Source of the DNA: Bacteroidota bacterium
GTDB taxonomy: Bacteria; Bacteroidota; Ignavibacteria; Kryptoniales; JAKASW01
DNA: 64,000 nucleotides
Reading direction: 5' to 3'
Assembly (NCBI GenBank): GCA_021794075.1
Contig: JAJYRM010000001.1
Location: forward strand, 42,861 to 106,860
A model generated the notes under the pieces. It saw nothing but the letters and a program-made list of their open reading frames with translations. It ran no database searches and was not told where the DNA came from. A program made the translations under genes and the position numbers. Shown one piece after another: positions 24,272 to 34,965 of the stretch (position 1 is the stretch's first letter; each line of letters starts with the position of its first letter).

Positions 24272-24916
24272 GTGAAAATCGACAGAATGATTCAAGTGCT
24301 CCTCCCGCATGACGAGAAGTTCTATTCTTTGTTTGAGGAGATGACCAAACTTCTGCTTAAAGCTTCGGTGGCGCTTAAGAAGATCCCCGACTCGGATGTC
24401 GCTCGAACCAAGAGCATCGCGGATGAAATCGAGAACCTGGAGCATCAGGCGGACGAAGTGACGCACCGAATTTTCGCCGAGCTCAACGCGACGTTTGTAA
24501 CGCCCTTCGACAGAGAAGACATCCACCAGCTCGCCTCCTCACTCGATGATATCATGGACTACATTAACGGTACCTCTTCGCGTTTCGTTTTGTACAACGT
24601 GAAGAACGCCACCCAGTACATGCGCAGACTGATGGAGATTATCGAGCTGCAGGTAGAGATGGTCGGCAAAGGGGTTACTTATCTGAGGGACTTCAAGAAT
24701 ACTCGCATGCTCCAGGATGTGCTGAAAAAGGTAAACGAGTATGAGAATGATGCCGATACGGTGTTCACTCTCGCCATAGCGGATCTGTTTGAGAACGAGA
24801 AGAATGCCGTGGAATTGATAAAGCTGAAGGAGATATATATAGGATTGGAAACGGCGACAGATCGCTGCGAAGACGTCGCTAACGTCCTCGAATCGATACT
24901 GATCAAACACGCCTGA
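24272..24916 (+). CDS. DUF47/PhoU-like phosphate transport regulator
   Basis: KIDRMIQVLLPHDEKFYSLFEEM..., FDREDIHQLASSLDDIMDYI; start codon (GTG 24272) inferred. Confidence 0.85.
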   Translation: MKIDRMIQVLLPHDEKFYSLFEEMTKLLLKASVALKKIPDSDVARTKSIADEIENLEHQADEVTHRIFAELNATFVTPFDREDIHQLASSLDDIMDYINGTSSRFVLYNVKNATQYMRRLMEIIELQVEMVGKGVTYLRDFKNTRMLQDVLKKVNEYENDADTVFTLAIADLFENEKNAVELIKLKEIYIGLETATDRCEDVANVLESILIKHA

Positions 24917-24931
24917 TCCCGCTTCGTAGCG

Positions 24932-25921
24932 ATGCTCACTCTCGTAATCGTCATAATCGCAGTCGCGCTCGTCTTTGATTTCCTGAACGGATTTCACGAT
25001 TCAGCGAACTCAATCGCTACAGTCGTATCGACTCGCGTCCTGACCCCGAGAAAAGCCGTGGCATGGGCGGCGTTCTTCAATTTCATCGCGGCATTCTTTT
25101 TCGGGCTTAGAGTGGCCGACACGCTCGGCAAAGGGCTGGTCGAACTGAGTGCGGTCAACGAATACGTTATTATGAGCGGCCTCATCGGGGCGATTGCCTG
25201 GGATTTGATAACATGGTACTACGGCCTTCCTACTAGCTCGTCACACGCGTTAATGGGCGGTTATGCCGGAGCCGCCATCGCGAAAGCTGGATTCTCCGCG
25301 ATTCTGTACAGCGGCTGGACAGGGACTCTGGTCTTCATAGTTGTCGCGCCGGTAATGGGACTCGTAGTGGCATTCTTATTAATGACTGCTGTCATGTGGA
25401 TCTTTCACAAAAGATCGTCGACAAAAGTCAACGGAGCCTTCCGAAAGCTCCAGCTTGTTTCCGCCGCTTTCCTGAGCCTCGGACATGGCACAAACGACGC
25501 TCAAAAAACCATGGGGGTTATAACGGGACTTCTCGTTACGGCCGGTTTATTGAAGTCTTTCGTCGTGCCTTTCTGGGTCATTGTAATGTGCAACTTCACC
25601 ATCGCCATGGGGACTCTTTTCGGCGGATGGAGAATCGTGAAGACTATGGGTCAGAAGATTACGCGCCTTCGGCCGGTGGATGGCTTCTGCGCAGAAACGG
25701 CGGGTGGCATTACGCTTCTCGTCGCAACTTTTTTGGGCATACCGGTCAGCACTACTCACACGATCAACGGCGGTATAATGGGTGTCGGCGCGACGAAGCG
25801 TCTTTCCGCTGTACGATGGGGAGTGGCCGGAAACATCGTTATGGCGTGGGTGCTGACGATCCCGATGGCGGCTCTGATCGGGGCGGGAGCCTACAGGATA
25901 TTGGAGATGTTCATCAGGTAA
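24932..25921 (+). CDS. pit: PiT-family inorganic phosphate transporter
   Basis: DFLNGFHDSANSIATVVSTRVLTP, SLGHGTNDAQKTMG, GIPVSTTHTINGGIMGVG. Confidence 0.95.
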   Translation: MLTLVIVIIAVALVFDFLNGFHDSANSIATVVSTRVLTPRKAVAWAAFFNFIAAFFFGLRVADTLGKGLVELSAVNEYVIMSGLIGAIAWDLITWYYGLPTSSSHALMGGYAGAAIAKAGFSAILYSGWTGTLVFIVVAPVMGLVVAFLLMTAVMWIFHKRSSTKVNGAFRKLQLVSAAFLSLGHGTNDAQKTMGVITGLLVTAGLLKSFVVPFWVIVMCNFTIAMGTLFGGWRIVKTMGQKITRLRPVDGFCAETAGGITLLVATFLGIPVSTTHTINGGIMGVGATKRLSAVRWGVAGNIVMAWVLTIPMAALIGAGAYRILEMFIR

Positions 25922-25929
25922 ATTCTAAA

Positions 25930-28722
25930 TCAGTGTGCATCGAGCCAGTTTGGCCCGGTGCCGACTTCGACTTCTACAGGAACACTCAGCTTCAAAGCGT
26001 TTGTCATCCCGTCGCGAACGAGAGACTCGAGTTTCTTCAACTCATCTTTCGGGGCTTCGAAGACGAGCTCATCGTGCACCTGGAGTATCATCCTCGATCT
26101 CATCCCCTGCTTCTCCATCTCGCGGAAGATGCCGACCATCGCGAGCTTGATCATGTCCGCGGCCGTCCCTTGTATCGGCATGTTGATCGCCTGGCGTTCT
26201 TCGGCCATCCGGACCGCAGAGTTCTTGCTGTTGATGTTCGCCAGATAACGACGCCTGCCGAGTAGCGTCTCGACAAAGCCGTGCTTGCGGGCAAAGTCAA
26301 GCGTCCCGTCTATATATTCACGGACCCTCGGGAATCTCTGAAAGTACGTGTCGATGACCTCCTTCGCCTCGGTCTGCGAAATACCGAGCCGGAGCTTGAG
26401 TCCGTATGGTCCGATGCCGTATAGCAGGCCGAAGTTAACCTCCTTCGCCTTCCGGCGCATGTCTGAAGTAACCTTGTCCGGCGCCACGCCGAACACCTTC
26501 GACGCTGTTGTGCGGTGTATATCCTCGTGTTTCTGAAATGCCTCGATCATCCCTTCGTCTTTGCAGATGTGTGCCATCACGCGAAGTTCAATCTGAGAAT
26601 AATCGGCGGACATCATCACCCATCCCTTTTCGCCGGGGACAAAAGCCTTGCGAATTTCCTTCCCCATCTCGCCTCGTATCGGGATATTCTGGAGATTAGG
26701 ATCGGACGAGCTGAGCCTCCCGGTTGCGGCAACGGTTTGGTTGAACGAAGTGTGAACGCGGCCGGTGCGAGGATTGATCAGTGTGGGTAGCGCGTCAACA
26801 TACGTCGACTTGAGCTTCGTAAGCTTTCTATATGACAAAATGTTGTCAGCTATCGGGTGCTGCGCGCTCAACTCTTCAAGCACGAAAACGTCGGTCGAAA
26901 ACCCCGTCTTGGTCTTCTTTCCTGAAGGGAGTTTCATCTTATTGAACAGAATATCCCCAAGCTGCTTCGGAGAGTTTATGTTGAACTCCTCGCCTGCCTG
27001 CTTATAAATGTCGAGGGCAAGGTTCTCGATCATCCGCTCGAGTTCCTTCGAGATTTGTCCGAGTATTTCAGTATCTATCTTAACACCGGTCTTCTCTATT
27101 TCGGCGAGAACTTCTACGAGCGGAAATTCCATTCCCTCGCAAAGTCCGAGGAGATTCATTTTCTCTAGTTTCTTATGAAGCGCGTCGGTCAGCTGAAGCG
27201 CTATGTCCGCGTCCTCGCCCGAGTATTCCGCTACGACTTCCGGCGATACCTCGCGCATGTTCTTCTGATTCTTCCCCTTGCCGATGAGATCCTCTATCGG
27301 GACCGGCTCGTATTTGAGATACTCTTTCGCGAGAGCGTCGAGATTGTGCTGGCCATCCGGGTTGACAACGTACGCCGCGACCATCGAATCGAATTCCACG
27401 CCGCGTGTCCGGATCCCGTAGTTCGACAGGACGAGCATGTCGTACTTGAGGTTCTGGCCTACCTTTTTGATTTTGGATGACTCGAAAATCGGCTTCAATA
27501 TCTTCACGGCATCCTTTATGGCAACACCGCGTCCCCTTTCCTCACTCGCAAAAAGATCTTCCTTGTCGGACGCGATGTTTACATAATATGCCTCGTGAGG
27601 TTTCACGGACAGCGCGATACCCACCAGTCTCGCGTTTAGCGCATCTACGCTGGTCGTCTCAGTGTCCATCGAGACAACTTCCGCCTTCTTCAATTTCTCC
27701 GCGACCTTCCCGAGTTCTTCGGCGTCTGTTATGAGCTTATATGAATGTCTAACCGTCGAAATGGTATTGTAGTCGCCTTCCGGGGTCTCCGCTTCTTCGG
27801 TTTCCACTGGGGTTTCTTCGCGCTTGTCCGCGGCTGGCGAGAAGACAAGCTGCTGGGCCCTGCTCAGAAGCGACCTGAATTCAAGCTCATTAAACAGCTT
27901 CACGATAGCAGGCTGGTCTGGATTTTTCTCCTTCAGTGAATGAAAGTCGACGCCGAGAGGAACGTCAGTGTTTATAGTTACGAGCCACTTGGATAAGAGA
28001 GCCATATCCTTTCCAGTCTTGAGTTTTTCCTTCAGGGCGGGTTTGTCCACCTTGTCGGCGCTCGCCAGGACCTTCTCGAGGGTTCCGTACTTCTGTATTA
28101 AAGGTATTGCCGTCTTTTCTCCGATTCCCTTTATGCCTGGCACATTGTCTACCGCGTCGCCTGTCAGCGCGAGCACGTCTATGACCTGCTCCGGCTTGAC
28201 TCCGAATTTCTTCTCAACTCCCTTCTCGTCGACGATCTCAACGTCGGTTCCGCTCTTTCCGGGCTTGTACATTTTGATTCTCGGCGTGATTAGTTGCATG
28301 AAATCCTTATCGCCGGTAACCATGAAGACGTCTATGTTTTCCTTCGCCGCGAGACGTGCGAGTGTGCCTATGACATCGTCTGCCTCGTATCCGGGCCTTT
28401 CGACCGTCGGCACACCGAACGCGTTCAGCATCTTCTTTATGTTGCCTAGTTGTGCGATCATCTCCTCGGGCATCTTCTCGCGAGTCGCCTTGTACTCCGG
28501 ATATTTTTCGTGACGGAACGTAGGCTCTCCCGTGTCAAACACTCCTACGAGGTAATCCGGCTTCTCATCAGCTAGTATCTTCATGAGATAGTTGGCAAAT
28601 CCAAACACCGCGCTGGTATTTTGTCCTTTTGAATTGATGAGCGGGCGGCTGATCATGCTGAAATAAGCACGGTACGCAAGTGCCGTTCCGTCAAGTATGA
28701 AAAATCTCTTTGCGGGCAACAT
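25930..28722 (-). CDS. polA: DNA polymerase I
   Basis: 5'-3' exo, 3'-5' exo (DTETT) and Pol A motifs SADYSQIELRVMAHI, RRKAKEVNFGLLYG, QVHDELVFE. Confidence 0.97.
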   Translation of the reverse strand: MLPAKRFFILDGTALAYRAYFSMISRPLINSKGQNTSAVFGFANYLMKILADEKPDYLVGVFDTGEPTFRHEKYPEYKATREKMPEEMIAQLGNIKKMLNAFGVPTVERPGYEADDVIGTLARLAAKENIDVFMVTGDKDFMQLITPRIKMYKPGKSGTDVEIVDEKGVEKKFGVKPEQVIDVLALTGDAVDNVPGIKGIGEKTAIPLIQKYGTLEKVLASADKVDKPALKEKLKTGKDMALLSKWLVTINTDVPLGVDFHSLKEKNPDQPAIVKLFNELEFRSLLSRAQQLVFSPAADKREETPVETEEAETPEGDYNTISTVRHSYKLITDAEELGKVAEKLKKAEVVSMDTETTSVDALNARLVGIALSVKPHEAYYVNIASDKEDLFASEERGRGVAIKDAVKILKPIFESSKIKKVGQNLKYDMLVLSNYGIRTRGVEFDSMVAAYVVNPDGQHNLDALAKEYLKYEPVPIEDLIGKGKNQKNMREVSPEVVAEYSGEDADIALQLTDALHKKLEKMNLLGLCEGMEFPLVEVLAEIEKTGVKIDTEILGQISKELERMIENLALDIYKQAGEEFNINSPKQLGDILFNKMKLPSGKKTKTGFSTDVFVLEELSAQHPIADNILSYRKLTKLKSTYVDALPTLINPRTGRVHTSFNQTVAATGRLSSSDPNLQNIPIRGEMGKEIRKAFVPGEKGWVMMSADYSQIELRVMAHICKDEGMIEAFQKHEDIHRTTASKVFGVAPDKVTSDMRRKAKEVNFGLLYGIGPYGLKLRLGISQTEAKEVIDTYFQRFPRVREYIDGTLDFARKHGFVETLLGRRRYLANINSKNSAVRMAEERQAINMPIQGTAADMIKLAMVGIFREMEKQGMRSRMILQVHDELVFEAPKDELKKLESLVRDGMTNALKLSVPVEVEVGTGPNWLDAH

Positions 28723-28896
28723 CGACTCCTGTTTGACATAATTTAGAAAGTTTGAGAATTAGATGGAATGCGGGCGATGCCAATTCAACTTCTCTTGGGA
28801 AACTCACCCGGGATGGCGAGCTTCACATGACAAAGCACCTCTCCCAAGTTTGTACTTCATGTACCACTAATATAATTTTAGCAAAAAGGAGGTAGT

Positions 28897-29658
28897 ATGT
28901 CGGAACAGCCAGTTAACATCGAGCAGCCACCCGAAGAGACGATGTCCTTCACCGACAAAGCGGCGGGGATTTTCTACGAGCCGACCAACGTCTTCGAATC
29001 CATTAAAAAGTCAGGGGTTAAAGCGGCAGATTGGTTCGTGCCGGTTTTGCTGCTCGCTGTGCTTGCGAGCGTATCGATCTATGTGCGTTTCAGCACGCCT
29101 GAATTGAAATACCAGAGCATGCAGATCGCTGAGCAAAGCATCGACAAGATGGTTGCGAATGGTAAGATGACCTCCGACCAGGCGCAATTGGCAAAACAAA
29201 GGATCGAAAGCGGATCGACCGGGTTCGAATGGATCGGGGTTGCGGGAGCCTTGGTCGCGACTTTTATTTTCTTTTTTATCCTATCAGCAGTCTGGTTCCT
29301 TGTCGGAAAATTCGCTCTGAAGAGTGAAATCACTTACTCGCAGACGATGGGAATAGTCGGGCTAAGCAATTGGATAGGCATAGTAGGAATGATCATCGGA
29401 ATTGCCCTGTCCGTCGTGCTCGCGCGGCTTGACGGTGGGCTCAACCTTGGCATGCTCACAAGCATGAACGCGCAGAGTAAAAGCTACCTGCTGATGGCAA
29501 GAGTCGACCTCTTCACGCTTTGGACCCTGTTCGCCGTGTCCGTTGGCCTTGCAACGTTTGCGGGAAAGAAAGTCATCCAGTCAGCCGCGTGGGTATATGG
29601 TATCTGGATAGTCTTCACTCTGGCAAGCGTCTTCTTGTTCACCGGCAGATTTGCCTGA
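28897..29658 (+). CDS. Yip1-family integral membrane protein (paralog 1)
   Basis: N-terminal FYEPTNVFESIKKSG, five hydrophobic segments; preceded by AAAAGGAGG. Confidence 0.75.
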   Translation: MSEQPVNIEQPPEETMSFTDKAAGIFYEPTNVFESIKKSGVKAADWFVPVLLLAVLASVSIYVRFSTPELKYQSMQIAEQSIDKMVANGKMTSDQAQLAKQRIESGSTGFEWIGVAGALVATFIFFFILSAVWFLVGKFALKSEITYSQTMGIVGLSNWIGIVGMIIGIALSVVLARLDGGLNLGMLTSMNAQSKSYLLMARVDLFTLWTLFAVSVGLATFAGKKVIQSAAWVYGIWIVFTLASVFLFTGRFA

Positions 29659-29736
29659 ACAGGCGCGCGGAGCCGATGACGTTAAATTACATCACCAAGG
29701 TTGAACGATCTTCACGAAACCAGGAGAGGATGAACT

Positions 29737-30510
29737 ATGTCGGAACAAGATGATTCTGTCGAGCGCCCGGCCCAGAAACCGATTTCTCAGTTCGAAAAAG
29801 CAGCGGGAACTTTCTATAAGCCGTCTCGGGTATTTAATTCCATTACTACGGCCGGCGTGAAATTTCTCGATTGGTTTGCGCCCCTCGTTCTGGTACTCCT
29901 GGTGGCGGGAGTTTCTTCCTACGTCCAATTGAACACTCCCACCCTGCGTGCGCAAATTGTTCAGCAACGTGAGGATGCCATCGAGAAGGCGGAATCAAAA
30001 GGAGAAATCACCACACAGCAGGCGGATGAAGAAAGGCAAATGATCGCGGACAACCTTACCAGCGCCTCGGCATTTGCGGTGGTTCTCAGAATTATGACCG
30101 TGACGGTTGTCCTCCTGATCGAATTCTTTCTCATGTCGCTTGTCTGGTTTCTCGTCGGGAGATTCGCGCTCAACTCAGACTTTGACTATGCCAAGGGTCT
30201 TGCCTTGACCGGAATGTCATATTGGATCACAGGCGTTGGCCTCATTTTCGCAATCGTGATCGCCGTACTTTCGTCGAGACTCGACGGGGGAGCGCACCTT
30301 GGAATGCTCATCCCCATGAACAGCAAAAACCTGGCCTACTCAATCCTTTCCAGGCTCAATCTCTTCACGATCTGGAGCCTGATTGTAATTTCGATCGGCA
30401 TCGGCACACTCTCGGGAAAGAAGAAACTGACAGCCGCTTTCTGGGTATTCGGGATTTGGTTTGTCTGGGAAGCCGTCAGCATATTTTTCGAACATGCGAT
30501 CTTTAGCTAA
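29737..30510 (+). CDS. Yip1-family integral membrane protein (paralog 2)
   Basis: Co-linear similarity with the upstream ORF: MSEQ..., AAGTFYKPSRVFNSITTAGVK, WFLVGRFAL; AGGAGAGG upstream. Confidence 0.75.
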   Translation: MSEQDDSVERPAQKPISQFEKAAGTFYKPSRVFNSITTAGVKFLDWFAPLVLVLLVAGVSSYVQLNTPTLRAQIVQQREDAIEKAESKGEITTQQADEERQMIADNLTSASAFAVVLRIMTVTVVLLIEFFLMSLVWFLVGRFALNSDFDYAKGLALTGMSYWITGVGLIFAIVIAVLSSRLDGGAHLGMLIPMNSKNLAYSILSRLNLFTIWSLIVISIGIGTLSGKKKLTAAFWVFGIWFVWEAVSIFFEHAIFS

Positions 30511-30573
30511 CGAGACCAGGATAGAATTTCTTGAGGGCACGGGTTGGTCCCCGGCGCCCCTATAGTGGAAACG

Positions 30574-31752
30574 TTAGTCGGTTATCAGCCCTTTCAGGGA
30601 GGATGATGTATATTTCTTCTTAGAGGTGATCACCTTTCTGGCGTCATCTACCTTTCCCCACGTGTTCCAGAGAATCACTCCGGTAACGTGGCTCTCTTTC
30701 AGGTAATAGACAACTCCCTTTCGGTATCCATCCACCCAATCTTCGACCACTTCGCCGCTCGGATCAAACTCGCCGACCGCCTCATATCCGAGATCAAACA
30801 GATCCGAATAGAAAAAAGGTAGATGGTCATACGGCTCAGGGGTTCCCGACATGTTCTTGCCGGCCAGCTTCCCCATGGTGTTCGCGTTGTCTTCATGCTC
30901 CACCCGCATCCTTATATCCAGGCTCCGATTGTAGAAGTTCGCGACGTCGCCGGCGGCGTAGATAGAGTGATCCGTCGTTCTGAGAAACGCGTCAACAATT
31001 ATCCCGTTGTCGACGGCAAGGCCCGACGCTTTCGCCAGAACGTCGTTCGGCGTTATGCCGAGCCCAGCGACAACTGCGTCGGCAGTGAACTTCTCTCCGC
31101 TCTTTGTCTCGATCGTGTAGCCGGAATCGGATTTCCCGACCGATAGTACATGCTCGCCAGGCTGGACCTTAATTCCTTTCTCCGAAAAATAATTGAGGAG
31201 AAAAGCCGAAAGGCCTTTGGGATAGACTCTCGTCCCGATTCCGTTCTCAGGAATGATCAACGTAACGTTCTTACCGCTCATGGCCAGAGCAGCCGCGATC
31301 TCGGAGCCAATGAATCCGCCTCCGATCACCGCGAAGTTTGACACGCTGTCGGCAAGTACGCGGAGTTTCCTGTAATCATCCACCGTACGATAATAAATCA
31401 CTCCTTCCCCTCCGGTAGGAAAACGACGCGGCGTCCCACCGGTTGCGAGGAGAAGCTTCTCATACGAATATGATTTCCCGTCTCCCGCCGTGACGGATTT
31501 GCCGGTACGGTCGATTGATTTCATCCTGGTACCGGAAAAGAAATCGACTTTCTGCTTCTCGGTATTTCTCCAAATACTATCAAGCTGCTCGCCCTTCCAC
31601 AACCCTTTTGAAAGCGGCGGACGATTGTACGGCATATCTTTCTCTTCGCTGAAAACGGCGATCGATCCGCTCCCATCATTTTCTCTAATACCATTCACGG
31701 CGGAGTCCGCTGCCATTCCTCCACCAACGATGACATACTTGAAGTCGCTCAT
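30574..31752 (-). CDS. FAD-dependent NAD(P)/ferredoxin reductase-type oxidoreductase
   Basis: YVIVGGGMAADSAV, FAVIGGGFIGSEIAAAL, IYAAGDVANF. Confidence 0.88.
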   Translation of the reverse strand: MSDFKYVIVGGGMAADSAVNGIRENDGSGSIAVFSEEKDMPYNRPPLSKGLWKGEQLDSIWRNTEKQKVDFFSGTRMKSIDRTGKSVTAGDGKSYSYEKLLLATGGTPRRFPTGGEGVIYYRTVDDYRKLRVLADSVSNFAVIGGGFIGSEIAAALAMSGKNVTLIIPENGIGTRVYPKGLSAFLLNYFSEKGIKVQPGEHVLSVGKSDSGYTIETKSGEKFTADAVVAGLGITPNDVLAKASGLAVDNGIIVDAFLRTTDHSIYAAGDVANFYNRSLDIRMRVEHEDNANTMGKLAGKNMSGTPEPYDHLPFFYSDLFDLGYEAVGEFDPSGEVVEDWVDGYRKGVVYYLKESHVTGVILWNTWGKVDDARKVITSKKKYTSSSLKGLITD

Positions 31753-31907
31753 CTTTCTCCCTGATTATTGTTTCCGTTAAATGAGTCAACATATTATAAC
31801 AACTTAAGTTCCGTAGAGGCAAATCGGAGAGTGCCAATTGCAATTTTCTGCGGCAGGCGGTAAACTAACAAGCAATCCCGGCGAAATGACGCTTGGGGGG
31901 AGTCGTT

Positions 31908-32810
31908 ATGAAAACAGAGTTTTTGGAAAAAGCCAATCGCATAGCCACTGACAACATTTCTAGCGCGCAGCAGGTATTGAAAGATACGCTGGATCTGCTG
32001 TTGGACTTCTGTGAAAAGTACTCGCAAGAAAAGGGATTCATTCCTGAGCTTAAGTCGATCTCCAGCACGCTCTCCAACGCGCAAGCTCAGATGGCGGCGC
32101 TCTCCAACATTTCGAGGCTGATCGTCGCGTCTTCGATCAAGCTCTCAGCGGACGGCGTTCATAGATACATAAAGAGCCTGCGCGCAAAAGTCGGAGAGTC
32201 GTCTTCAAGAGCGGCGAGCGAGGCCGCCGGTCTTGTCGCCGACGGCAGGACATACGCCACGCTCAGTCAAAGTGAGTTTGTGATCAAGACCTTCGAGACC
32301 GCTGCCGCTTCCGGAAAGTACGCCGTGGTTTACGTCATGGAGTCGCGCCCCCTTTTCGAGGGAAGGCAGACGGCGCGCGCGCTTAAATCTATGGGGCATC
32401 GCCCCGTCCTCGTATCTGATGCCGCCATTGGATTCTTCGTCGATTCAATAGATGCTGCGTTCGTCGGGGCCGACGCGATACTATCGGACGGGACCGTCGT
32501 GAACAAAGTGGGCTCGTTCGCTCTGGCGGCGGCCTGTTCCGTGGCCGGCAAGGATTTCCACGCGATAACCAGCGTTCTAAAATATGATCCCGATAAGAAG
32601 GCGATCGGATTTCTCAACAAGGAAGAGAGCCCGCACGAAATTTTCCCGAATCCCGAATTCGAAGTGAAGAACATTTACTTCGACATGGTCAATCCCCGGC
32701 TTGTCACATCGGTCGTGACGGAGGCTGGCATCATGAAACCGGCCGCGGGAATTGACAAGGGTGCGTTCCAAAAAAAACTCGACGAGGCCATGAAAGAGTT
32801 GTATGGCTGA
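31908..32810 (+). CDS. eIF-2B alpha/beta/delta-like protein (translation factor/sugar-phosphate isomerase superfamily)
   Basis: VMESRPLFEGRQTARALKSMGH, FVGADAILSDGTVVNKVGSFALA. Confidence 0.85.
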   Translation: MKTEFLEKANRIATDNISSAQQVLKDTLDLLLDFCEKYSQEKGFIPELKSISSTLSNAQAQMAALSNISRLIVASSIKLSADGVHRYIKSLRAKVGESSSRAASEAAGLVADGRTYATLSQSEFVIKTFETAAASGKYAVVYVMESRPLFEGRQTARALKSMGHRPVLVSDAAIGFFVDSIDAAFVGADAILSDGTVVNKVGSFALAAACSVAGKDFHAITSVLKYDPDKKAIGFLNKEESPHEIFPNPEFEVKNIYFDMVNPRLVTSVVTEAGIMKPAAGIDKGAFQKKLDEAMKELYG

Positions 32811-33396
32811 AGCTTCTTCCTGGTTCGAGAAAGAGGTTAACGCGACCACTATACCGCTCATAGCATTCGGCGCGGCACTGAACATTGTGGTGGGACAGGC
32901 GGTACAGCTTATCAAACTTCCGCTTTATCTCGACTCCATCGGCACCATTCTCATTGCGTGCGTTGTAGGCCCGCTGGCCGGAATGCTCACAGGCGCGTTC
33001 GCGAATCTAACGCTCGGGCTATTCTTCAATTACGCCTTCATCTTCTTCATACCGGTTACGCTTGTAATAGGCGCCTTCAGCGGATTCGCCGCGAGGATCG
33101 GCGTTTTCCGAAGGTGGTACACAGCCATTCCGACGGGCTTATTACAAGGAGTATTGTCGGCAATCGCTTCGGCGCCAATCGCCGCTTTCATGTTCGGCGG
33201 GGTAACTATGGGTGGCACCGACTTCCTGGTTCTTTATTTCAGGGCGATCGGAAAGTCGATCATCCAAAGCGCGTTTCTTCAAGGGCTTGCCGCCGACCCG
33301 GTCGACAAGGCGGTAAGTTATCTGATCGTTTATTTCCTACTTACAAGAATTCCACGTTCAATTCTCATCCGGCTTCCGGGCTATGCCAACACCTGA
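32803..33396 (+). CDS. ECF transporter S component
   Basis: Six hydrophobic segments; LPLYLDSIGTILIACVVGPLAGMLTGAFANL; start overlaps preceding stop. Confidence 0.8.
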   Translation: MAEASSWFEKEVNATTIPLIAFGAALNIVVGQAVQLIKLPLYLDSIGTILIACVVGPLAGMLTGAFANLTLGLFFNYAFIFFIPVTLVIGAFSGFAARIGVFRRWYTAIPTGLLQGVLSAIASAPIAAFMFGGVTMGGTDFLVLYFRAIGKSIIQSAFLQGLAADPVDKAVSYLIVYFLLTRIPRSILIRLPGYANT

Positions 33397-34138
33397 AGCC
33401 CCACGGAGAGTTTATAACCCTCTCAATCACTACGTCGCACTCACGATCGTATTGGCCGCTTTCGCATTCAAATTGGAGTGGCAGCTTGTCGTTCTCGCAG
33501 CGCTGGTGTCTGTTACCCTCTTTTCTCCTGAAAGGAAAAAGATTTATCGGGGCTTTTTAAAATTCGTTCTCCCGCTGATACTAATCGGATTCCTGATAAA
33601 CGGAATCTTCTTCACCGGTAATGTCGCCTTCTCTATTGGTCCTGTGAAGTTCAGGGACCAGGGGCTTCTCTTTGCGTCCGTTGTAGCAACGAGGCTGGCA
33701 CTTATCGTAATCGCGATCAGTTACTACTTTTCTCGTGTCAAACCCGAGACAATTTCCGAATATCTCGCTTCAAGAGGCGCCGACAGACGGTTCATTTACA
33801 TTTACCTCCTGTCGGTTGCGATGGTTCACCTCATGCGTGACAAGCTGCAAAAGATTTACACGGCACAATCGGCCCGCGGGCTCGACACCACGAAAAACGT
33901 TTTCGCGAGAGCGAAATACCTCCTCCCGATGCTCGTGCCCCTTTCTTATTCGTACATCGCCGAGAGTCTCGACCGCGGCCTCGCGCTTCGTGCCGCGAAT
34001 TTCTCTGACAAAAAATCGCCCGCGACACCCATCGTCGTACCACTTGTAGAAATAATAGTGAACCGCAAAGGCCTTTTTATTGGGCGGCTTGTCTTGCTGG
34101 CTGGGGTAGCTGTCACGATCGCCAGGTTCGTAAAATGA
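33383..34138 (+). CDS. ECF transporter T component (EcfT-like)
   Basis: Hydrophobic; AQSARGLDTTKN...AESLDRGLALRAANF coupling motif-like ARG/ERG boxes. Confidence 0.85.
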   Translation: MPTPEAPRRVYNPLNHYVALTIVLAAFAFKLEWQLVVLAALVSVTLFSPERKKIYRGFLKFVLPLILIGFLINGIFFTGNVAFSIGPVKFRDQGLLFASVVATRLALIVIAISYYFSRVKPETISEYLASRGADRRFIYIYLLSVAMVHLMRDKLQKIYTAQSARGLDTTKNVFARAKYLLPMLVPLSYSYIAESLDRGLALRAANFSDKKSPATPIVVPLVEIIVNRKGLFIGRLVLLAGVAVTIARFVK

Positions 34139-34965
34139 AAATTGTTTCGCTGACGGAATTCTCGCTTTCATACACGAAGGATTCGCCTCCAGCGCTGAAC
34201 GGAATCAACTTCGACCTAAATTCAAGGGAGAGCGTGGTTGTCAGCGGTCTCAGCGGTTCTGGAAAATCCACACTTTGCCTCGCCATCGCTGGATTAACAG
34301 AGACTTTCCCCGCGATGACTTTCAAAGGAGTGATAAGGAGGAGCGATGGCGCAAACGGAGAGAGGGCAAGAGTCGGCATCGTCCTCCAGAATTTCTATTC
34401 TCAGATAACTTACCTCCGCTCAACCGTGATGGAGGAAATCGCATTCTCCTGCGAGAACCTCGGTCTGCCGCGCCAGGAAACCGTGCGTCGGGTATCCGAA
34501 GCAATCGACATGGTCAGAATCGGCCACCTCGCTGACAGAAGCCCTCTAGAGCTTTCCGGAGGAGAAAAACAAAAGGTTGTTCTTGCTGCCGCAATAGCGG
34601 GCAAACCGGACCTTCTCGTTCTCGATGAGCCACTCAGCCAGCTTGACCCGGAGTCCACCGCTTACCTCGGAGGTGTGCTGACAGAGTTGAAGCGAGAAAT
34701 GGCGTTGCTGATCGCTGAGAACGATCCATACTTCATTTTGAAAGTTGCAGACAGATTGGTAGTGCTCTCCGAAGGAAAGATAGTTGCCGATGGTCCGCCG
34801 GAGGAGGCGATCACCCGGTCGAGCGTAGCTTATCTCGATCTCCCGGCCTGGACGATGTGCGTCGCCAAAGCGGATGAAGAAGGAATCACACGTGAGAACC
34901 GGCAAGCGCCGCCATACGAATTGAATTACCGAAAAGCGATTTCTGCTTTGAAAGGACCGAATTGA
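34135..34965 (+). CDS. ECF transporter ATPase (first subunit)
   Basis: GLSGSGKST Walker A, LELSGGEKQKVVLA signature, LLVLDEPLSQLDP Walker B; switch position reads AENDP. Confidence 0.9.
   Translation: MKIVSLTEFSLSYTKDSPPALNGINFDLNSRESVVVSGLSGSGKSTLCLAIAGLTETFPAMTFKGVIRRSDGANGERARVGIVLQNFYSQITYLRSTVMEEIAFSCENLGLPRQETVRRVSEAIDMVRIGHLADRSPLELSGGEKQKVVLAAAIAGKPDLLVLDEPLSQLDPESTAYLGGVLTELKREMALLIAENDPYFILKVADRLVVLSEGKIVADGPPEEAITRSSVAYLDLPAWTMCVAKADEEGITRENRQAPPYELNYRKAISALKGPN

Noticed and set aside
31780-31905. Possible riboswitch upstream of the eIF-2B-like/ECF operon
   Set aside because: No match by eye to TPP, FMN, cobalamin, THF, preQ1 or SAM consensus elements; would need an Rfam search
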